The notes under the pieces are model-generated. The model saw only the letters and a list, made by a program, of their open reading frames with translations. It was not told the DNA's origin and ran no database searches. A stretch of DNA of 64,000 nucleotides from Zoroaster sp. YZ-2022 (lineage: Eukaryota; Echinodermata; Asteroidea; Forcipulatida; Zoroasteridae): positions 40,247,004 to 40,311,003 of the forward strand of contig CM055821.1 of the NCBI GenBank assembly GCA_029582265.1. The letters run 5' to 3'. The position numbers and the translations under genes are program-made. Shown piece by piece: positions 59,404-64,000 of the stretch (within the stretch, counting starts at the first letter, position 1; each line of letters begins with the position of its first letter).

Positions 59404-59588
59404 ATCCCAAGCCACTTCAGCAGGGACAACCCAGCTATCGATTTGTCTTACCTTGGCTTGGAGAAGGCCTGCTGCTTGCCAAGGGAGACAAGTGGCTTCG
59501 GAACCGATCGCCTACTTACTCCCGCCTTTCACTTTTCGCCCTCAAACCTTACATGAATGTGTACAATGAGACTGTGGATATCTTATTG
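59404..59588 (+). CDS. CYP4F-like P450, gene C exon 3 (C-helix; compensated indels)
   Basis: Enters in phase 1 and reads DPKPLQQGQPSYRFVLPWLG then EGLLLAKGDKWLRNR, the C-helix region whose W and R contact the haem propionates in P450s. The conserved RRLLTPAFHF expected next is present in the +1 frame (59509-59537), while the main frame shows SPTYSRLSLF. Frame then returns for ALKPYMNVYNETVDILL. An extra base near 59508 and a missing base near 59533-59541 explain this; the exon length is unchanged (185 nt). Donor GTTAGT, phase 0. It appears open but would encode a scrambled ten-residue segment if taken literally. Confidence 0.88.
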
Positions 59589-59936
59589 GTTAGTTGAAAT
59601 GGAATTAGGTACATCCTTGGTTGTCATAACTGCTTTGAGTTGTGCTTACTCTCATCATTGAATCGAGATATACATTCAGCAACCAAGCTCTGAAAGTGTT
59701 GGCTGATTACATTGTGACGTTCACAGGAATAGTGAGATTGCATTCAGATTAGTTATGATGAATTGTAACATGAAATTTAGGATAGAGAACTATTTCCAGA
59801 AACTAGGTGACAACGACCCCTTCAGCCTCGTAAAGTTGGTACCCAAAAATTATTGTTCAAATCCAGTTTATAAATGGCGTGATCAGTGTACTCAATGCTG
59901 CAATGAAGTCGATGAATATTTTGTTTGGTTTCGTAG

Positions 59937-60061
59937 GCAAAAATGCATAAGTTTGCAGAGAGCGGAGAGAGTTTTGAAGTAACTAAGAATATCAGCTCCT
60001 GTACCCTGGACATCCTCCTCAGATGTGCCTTCACACAGGAGACGAACTGCCAGACTATTGA
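59937..60061 (+). CDS. CYP4F-like P450, gene C exon 4
   Basis: After a TTTCGTAG acceptor it reads AKMHKFAESGESFEVTKNIS then SCTLDILLRCAFTQETNCQT, the D/E-helix segment of CYP4F (tLD...CAFs..tNCQ). Clean frame, 125 nt, phase 0 in, phase 2 out, donor GTGAGT. The poor polypyrimidine tract before the acceptor is noted; the conserved start of the peptide supports it. Confidence 0.9.
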
Positions 60062-60141
60062 GTGAGTATGTAAGGAGCGTTATTGTCACAAATTGGATGT
60101 ATTCTCCTTGCTTCAGTTACTTAAATTTTATTCCTGGAATC

Positions 60142-60235
60142 ACGGAATAAACACTCAACACCACTCACTTGTTCCTGAATTAAGCAGGACTCATTAGAGA
60201 TATTTTATGGTGCTACTGCAATATTCCTTTTACTA
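60142..60235 (+). repeat. Short repeat in intron 4 (partner at 60817-60900)
   Basis: tcacggaataa, cactcacttgttcctgaa, gactcattagagatattt and atggtgctact recur in the same order at 60817-60900. A further ctatggtgctactgtgatc is at 62121. A local interspersed element of unknown type. Confidence 0.75.
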
Positions 60236-60273
60236 ATTATTCTGATATTAAGTTTTTGTTTTTGTTTTTTCAG

Positions 60274-60333
60274 TAACCATCCGTACGTAGATGCGGTGAG
60301 GGAGTTGGCCACAGCCACAGTAGAAAGATGCTT
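60274..60333 (+). CDS. CYP4F-like P450, gene C exon 5
   Basis: A 60-nt exon: completes Asp from exon 4, then NHPYVDAVRELATATVERC plus two bases. It corresponds to the F-helix start of CYP4F (..YI.Av..L...v..R). Acceptor tttgttttttcag, donor GTAAGT, phase 2 both sides. No defect. Confidence 0.88.
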
Positions 60334-60536
60334 GTAAGTAAAAATGTATACCTTTTGGGTTTTTTGTTCATGAAGACCACTCAAAGATGATGTTGGACTC
60401 GTTGATAAACCACATCGTCACTCTTTACGTACTGTGGTGTTTTGGGAATAACATGTAAGTTTCAGATTCCGTAATTAGCTTATTCTTAGCCAGGAAAAAA
60501 TTCAACAAAATTAGCCTCTGGATCAGAAAAACTCCA

Positions 60537-60557
60537 CCCCCCCCCCCCCCCCCCCAC
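60537..60557 (+). repeat. Poly-C tract
   Basis: About twenty consecutive C in intron 5. The length is unlikely to be exact in the consensus. Confidence 0.8.
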
Positions 60558-60816
60558 CTTTCAATGGTCAAAATGGTGTCAAATATTTTGCTGTGCAACA
60601 ATTTTCTTTTCTTTTTTAACAATATTGTTGATTATATAAAAATAAAATTAAAGAAGACCCTGTTCTAAACAGTAATATGCTCACAGGAGTACCTGACTAC
60701 TTTTTCAGAATTAAACTTGAAGTGGAGAAAACATGTCCTCAGCACAGGTACATTCAGATGAATGCAAGTAAAGCAGAATGCTGGTATAATGAAAACCTCT
60801 CCAAAACATTTGGTTA

Positions 60817-60900
60817 TCACGGAATAAGCGCTCGATACCACTCGCTTGTTCCTGAAATAAGTTGGACTCGTTAGAGATATTATATGGTGCTACTCAAAGT
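60817..60900 (+). repeat. Short repeat in intron 5 (partner at 60142-60235)
   Basis: Matches the intron 4 copy: tcacggaataagcgctcga, cactcgcttgttcctgaaa, gactcgttagagatatt and atggtgctact, with scattered substitutions. Confidence 0.75.
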
Positions 60901-61062
60901 ATAGGCCAGGATTTGGAAATAGGGTGTCCAAATTGGTTATTCTTTGAAAAAACAGGGTGTCCAAATATTTAAATTGCAATACTTTTTACATGTGTTTTAC
61001 AAATAAAACAGGGTGTCCATTTAGCAAACAGGGTGTCCAAAAGACACCCAAAGGTATTGCTG

Positions 61063-62122
61063 GCTAATACTAGGCTTGGGCGATATTGATATTTTCATCC
61101 ACGATATATCGTCAAACATATATCGCGATTTTTCGATAATATCACGATTATTATTTTTTTCACACTTGAGTACTTTAGAGCCGATAATAACAGGAATGTA
61201 CCCATATACAGCGTCACAATAAATTGCCAGTGCTTACCTGAGAGACACGTGGAATCGCACCGTTAACGAGTGCACCATGGCCATTGGTAAATTCATTTGC
61301 GTAATAATTATGTGGGACGGTTACTGCAAGAAATGCGTCCCAATCAAATCATCAGCCCAAGTTCACGTGACTGCGTTCCACGTGACTATGTCATAGTATA
61401 AACACGTGACTAGTTTTATTCATGCATAGTCTAGTACTGTGAGAATAAAACCATGTAAACGTCACATGGTTTATCCAGAGTAGTGTATGTGTTTTGTCAC
61501 TAGACAATAGTCCCAGTATGGTATAATAGAATAGTGTCCTAATTCCCCAACTTTGATCAAGCCGCTGTGGATCCATGCTTTGATTTATTTCATGACTAAT
61601 GTGAGCACCTGCAATTACTGCAAATGTTATTTTGTTGTCAATTTTTAAGGTAACGTCCATATTCTGCATATATTTAAATATGCATGATATAATGTACTCG
61701 CACGTGGTGTGCCACCCAGTCACAGACCACCATGGATGAACAGTGAGACGAAACATTGTATACAAATTGTTGGATCAAATACCCCATTCAATCCCCAACA
61801 CTTAATCCGTCTGAATAGATTTCTTTGAGTGGTGGTGGATTTTAAACAACGCCTGTCAGGCGGCTCCTTTGTGATATGATAGTCGGCTTACCACAGAAGT
61901 AGTTCGATTTTGTTTCTCACTTCAAAGCTGAAAAGACTTCCTAAGTTTTTTCCATGGAATTTCTGACCGACTGACAATCGAGGATTTTTTAATCGCGATA
62001 TATTTTTCATCGTTGATTTGTCGATATCTCGATAATTTGAAAAGTTCTTAATATCATAATCGAATTTAAAAATATCGCGATATTCGATATTATCGTGTCA
62101 TGCCCAAAGCCTAGCTAATACT
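61063..62122. mobile_element. hAT-type DNA element with 8-bp target duplication
   Basis: GCTAATAC flanks both sides (61063-61070 and 62115-62122). The 1044-bp element begins TAGGCTTGGGCGATATTGAT and ends ...GCCCAAAGCCTA, a short inverted repeat with one extra base at the right. Subterminal atatcgcgat/tcgatatctcgataa words are dense at both ends (61078-61150 and 61975-62095). An 8-bp duplication is the hAT signature. The interior frame at 61391-61765 (minus) is open for 124 codons but has no transposase motif, so the element is non-autonomous. Confidence 0.88.
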
Positions 62123-62354
62123 ATGGTGCTACTGTGATCTTCCTCTTACTGAGAGTAAAAGAAAATTGCTGGTACTATAGCTGACAACTAGGGTGATACA
62201 TCATAAAGCCCCCTATACACTATTGGTATACTCCCAAAACCTAAATGATCACAGTCTTACATAAAACTTACTTGGTGTAAAGTTGATGATAGTATCAATC
62301 ATATCGTTTCGGGTTTGTGGTAACACCATGTGTTTATCTTAACTTTTGCTAAGT

Positions 62355-62585
62355 GAGGTAACAGGTTCTGAAAAGAACCTTATCGCACAACTATCTCAAC
62401 TGTCGCTAAGTGAGATTATGGTTCAGGGAGAACCAATATTGAAATTCGTTTCTCAACTATCGCTAAGTGAGAAATATGGTTCAGGGAGAACCATGGGGAC
62501 TTCACAGGGTCTTCTCTCCTGACGATGATTAGAGCACGCTAATCGGAACATAGAGAAGAGCCAGGAAGTCCCCATGGTCCCTAAT
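62355..62585 (+). repeat. Penelope-like terminal sequence (possible)
   Basis: Carries ggttctgaaaagaacc, two copies of ctcaactgtcgctaagtgag with ggttcagggagaacca hairpins, and ctcctgacgatgattagagc followed by a matching gctaatcg arm. The CTGACGA-stem-GAA plan is shared with 36845-36955. Non-coding; inside gene C intron 5. Confidence 0.45.
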
Positions 62586-62863
62586 ACTCCACCATGCAAA
62601 GCCTTAGATCTTATAGTATCAGTCATCACTTGAAATATTTCTGTCATAGGTAAAATGAGTGAAATAATTTTCCATAAATAATTTCTGTCATGGTGATGAC
62701 AGAAATTCCACATTAGAAGGAATGTATTTCACAAGAAATTTATGGGAAGCTCGATTTAACAGTAGTTATGTGTCCAAATAAAATTGATGACAGGACCCAG
62801 AAATCTTCTTTTCAAAAATAATGCTTATTTTTTAAATACAGATTTTTTCCCCCTTCTCTTCAG

Positions 62864-62987
62864 TAAAGTTGTGCAGTACTTTGATGTTATATTCAATATG
62901 TCACGCCATGGAAAGACGTTTCGTAAGAATTGTGATTACGTGCACCAGTTTGCTGATACAGTCATTCACAGTCGTTGTGTTGAACTG
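62864..62987 (+). CDS. CYP4F-like P450, gene C exon 6
   Basis: Completes Phe, then KVVQYFDVIFNMSRHGKTFR, KNCDYVHQFADTVIHSRCVE and Leu, the F-G helix region of CYP4F (..d.iy..tp.G..f...c..vh.f...vI..R). 124 nt, phase 2 in, phase 0 out, acceptor ttctcttcag, donor GTAGGC. The frame stays open 75 nt beyond the donor, but the next exon's homology fixes the boundary. No defect. Confidence 0.88.
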
Positions 62988-63236
62988 GTAGGCAGTGCAA
63001 TCAAGAACATCATGTCTACCTTGTTTTCACTACTAGACTCTGGCAGGAAAAGTGCTGATTAAAAAAATGTTTGAAAATTATTTTGAGGAAACCAAATATG
63101 TAACATTTTGTGAATCTTTATGGATGAGTGATTTTCTGAAATTACGATGAAATAAATTGGATGGTCTAGTTCCAGCCTCCTCACAGCAACTAACTTGCCT
63201 GAATCACAACATAATATTTTGTTTTTTATACAACAG

Positions 63237-63515
63237 GAAAAAATAGTTGGACCAGAACGACACATCATGGGCCGCAAGTAAGTACCTTGATTTCCTGGAC
63301 ATCTTGCTGTCGGCTCGAGATGACACTGGGCAAGGATTGACGGATTTGGAGATCCGTAACGAGTGGGACACGTTCCTCTTTGAGGGTCATGACACCACAG
63401 CGAGCAGCCTGACATGGGTGCTGTACCTCTTGGCCCGACACCCTGAGCATCAACAGAAAGTCCAAGAAGAAATTGATGACGTGCTGAAAGATCGGGATTC
63501 GGACGTTATTAAATG
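63237..63515 (+). CDS. CYP4F-like P450, gene C exon 7 (I-helix; one-base frame break)
   Basis: Starts EKIVGPERHIMGRK in the frame set by exon 6. It then shifts by one base near 63279 to KYLDFLDILLSARDD, GLTDLEIRNE, DTFLFEGHDTTASSLTW and LARHPEHQQKVQEEIDDVLK, ending IK plus TG at a GTGAGT donor. EGHDTT is the I-helix oxygen-activation motif, and its Glu is the residue that binds haem covalently in CYP4 enzymes. Dropping one T gives 278 nt, phase 0 in and 2 out. The NEWDTF Trp, where CYP4F has Ala or Val, could come from a swapped GGT/GTG. Later exons lie off the window. Confidence 0.9.
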
Positions 63516-64000
63516 GTGAGTTGGAGCAGTCATCAGTATCCTTTTCATAAGTCGATACATAATACGCATAATAAACCCATAGGGTTTGCCGACTGCAAAT
63601 TTTTTCTGAACCAACCCTTGTTCTAGTACCTTTGATGCTTCATTTGCTGACTGAGGCTCTAAATGCCGACTGATAAAATTATTGGGAGTGTAACCCCCCA
63701 GCCATGGTCTTTCAGAAGAGCCCTAATTGGTACATTTACTGTCAGACCGTTTAATTTGCCTGAGCCCGATGGTATAACATAGACCTGGTGCACGGCTGTC
63801 ACAACTGAAGTGCGCCTCGCTCAGTGGGCAAAAAAAGACAACTTATTTATTTATATCTTATTTAACCTTGGGAGACCTTTCTGACAACACCAGAACTAAC
63901 TTGAGTCCGATGCACTAGACCGCTCGGTCATGACGTTCCACCTATGTTAGCCCAAAGATCTGGCGTTACGTTTTTGAGGCACGTGAAAGATGCCAGATGC
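63516..64000 (+). other. Gene C intron 7, start only
   Basis: Begins GTGAGT and continues to the window edge. The 63.78-63.99 kb part has a tttatttatatcttattta word and a gatgcactagaccgctcggt phrase that look like interspersed-repeat sequence, but no family is assigned. Confidence 0.6.

Larger units (their letters stand above)
60334..62863 (+). other. Gene C intron 5
   Basis: A 2.5-kb intron (GTAAGT to ttctcttcag). It contains a poly-C tract, a short repeat (60817-60900), a segment with cagggtgtccaa four times (60925-61045), a hAT element (61071-62114) and possible Penelope-like tail sequence (62355-62585). Confidence 0.8.

Noticed and set aside
62988..63062. Extension of gene C exon 6 to the in-frame stop at 63062
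   Set aside because: The 25 extra residues do not resemble CYP4, while splicing at 62987 joins in phase to exon 7.
63270..63282. CGCAA|GTAAGTA as the real end of exon 7
   Set aside because: Conserved I-helix coding continues directly after it; the donor look arises from the extra T.

Overview
This window is a piece of an AT-rich animal genome. Genes are sparse, split by introns, and embedded in many kinds of transposable element. The only host genes recognised with confidence are cytochrome P450 family 4 (CYP4F-like) loci. Long introns, GT/AG splice sites and the repeat mix (P-like, PIF/Harbinger-like, hAT-like and mariner-like DNA elements, CR1/Jockey-type and RTE-like LINEs, possible Penelope-like tails) suggest a non-vertebrate metazoan. 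A marine deuterostome is plausible, but the sequence does not settle it.

Layout. 1-12.9 kb: AT-rich, low-quality consensus with inflated homopolymers and no recognisable gene. 12.9-21.5 kb: non-coding, with a 260-bp tandem triplet, a degenerate repeat family rich in TGACGTCA sites, and a short inverted-repeat element with 42-bp ends. 21.6-25.0 kb: exons 2 and 1 of P450 gene B, minus strand. 25.6-33 kb: LINE fragments (one spans 27.2-29.6 kb with a broken reverse transcriptase) and small DNA elements. 35.5-36.6 kb: the last two exons of P450 gene A, minus strand, with the haem-binding loop. 37.4-37.9 kb: a 500-N gap. 39.7-44.7 kb: a homopolymer-run block that is almost certainly a consensus artefact. 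44.9 kb: a likely first exon of a zinc-ribbon protein, minus strand. 45.1-51.0 kb: a nearly complete P-type transposon with 28-bp inverted ends, a 7-8 bp target duplication and a decayed THAP-domain transposase, carrying two younger DNA elements. 51-54 kb: minisatellites and a LINE tail. 54.4-64 kb: P450 gene C, plus strand, seven exons traced and running off the right edge. Its introns hold a mariner-like MITE, a 40-bp perfect palindrome, a 44-bp tandem array, a hAT element with an 8-bp duplication, and other repeats.

Genes A and B are head-to-tail on the minus strand and gene C points the other way, so this is part of a CYP4 cluster expanded by duplication. Exons 1 and 2 of B and C match in length and intron phase (165 nt, phase 0; 172 nt, phase 1). 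Gene C has reading-frame breaks in exons 2, 3 and 7. Each can be explained by a one-base indel, which fits either consensus error or early pseudogenisation. Exons of A upstream of its haem loop, and of B after exon 2, were not found; they may lie in the gap, the artefact block, the poor left end, or be lost.
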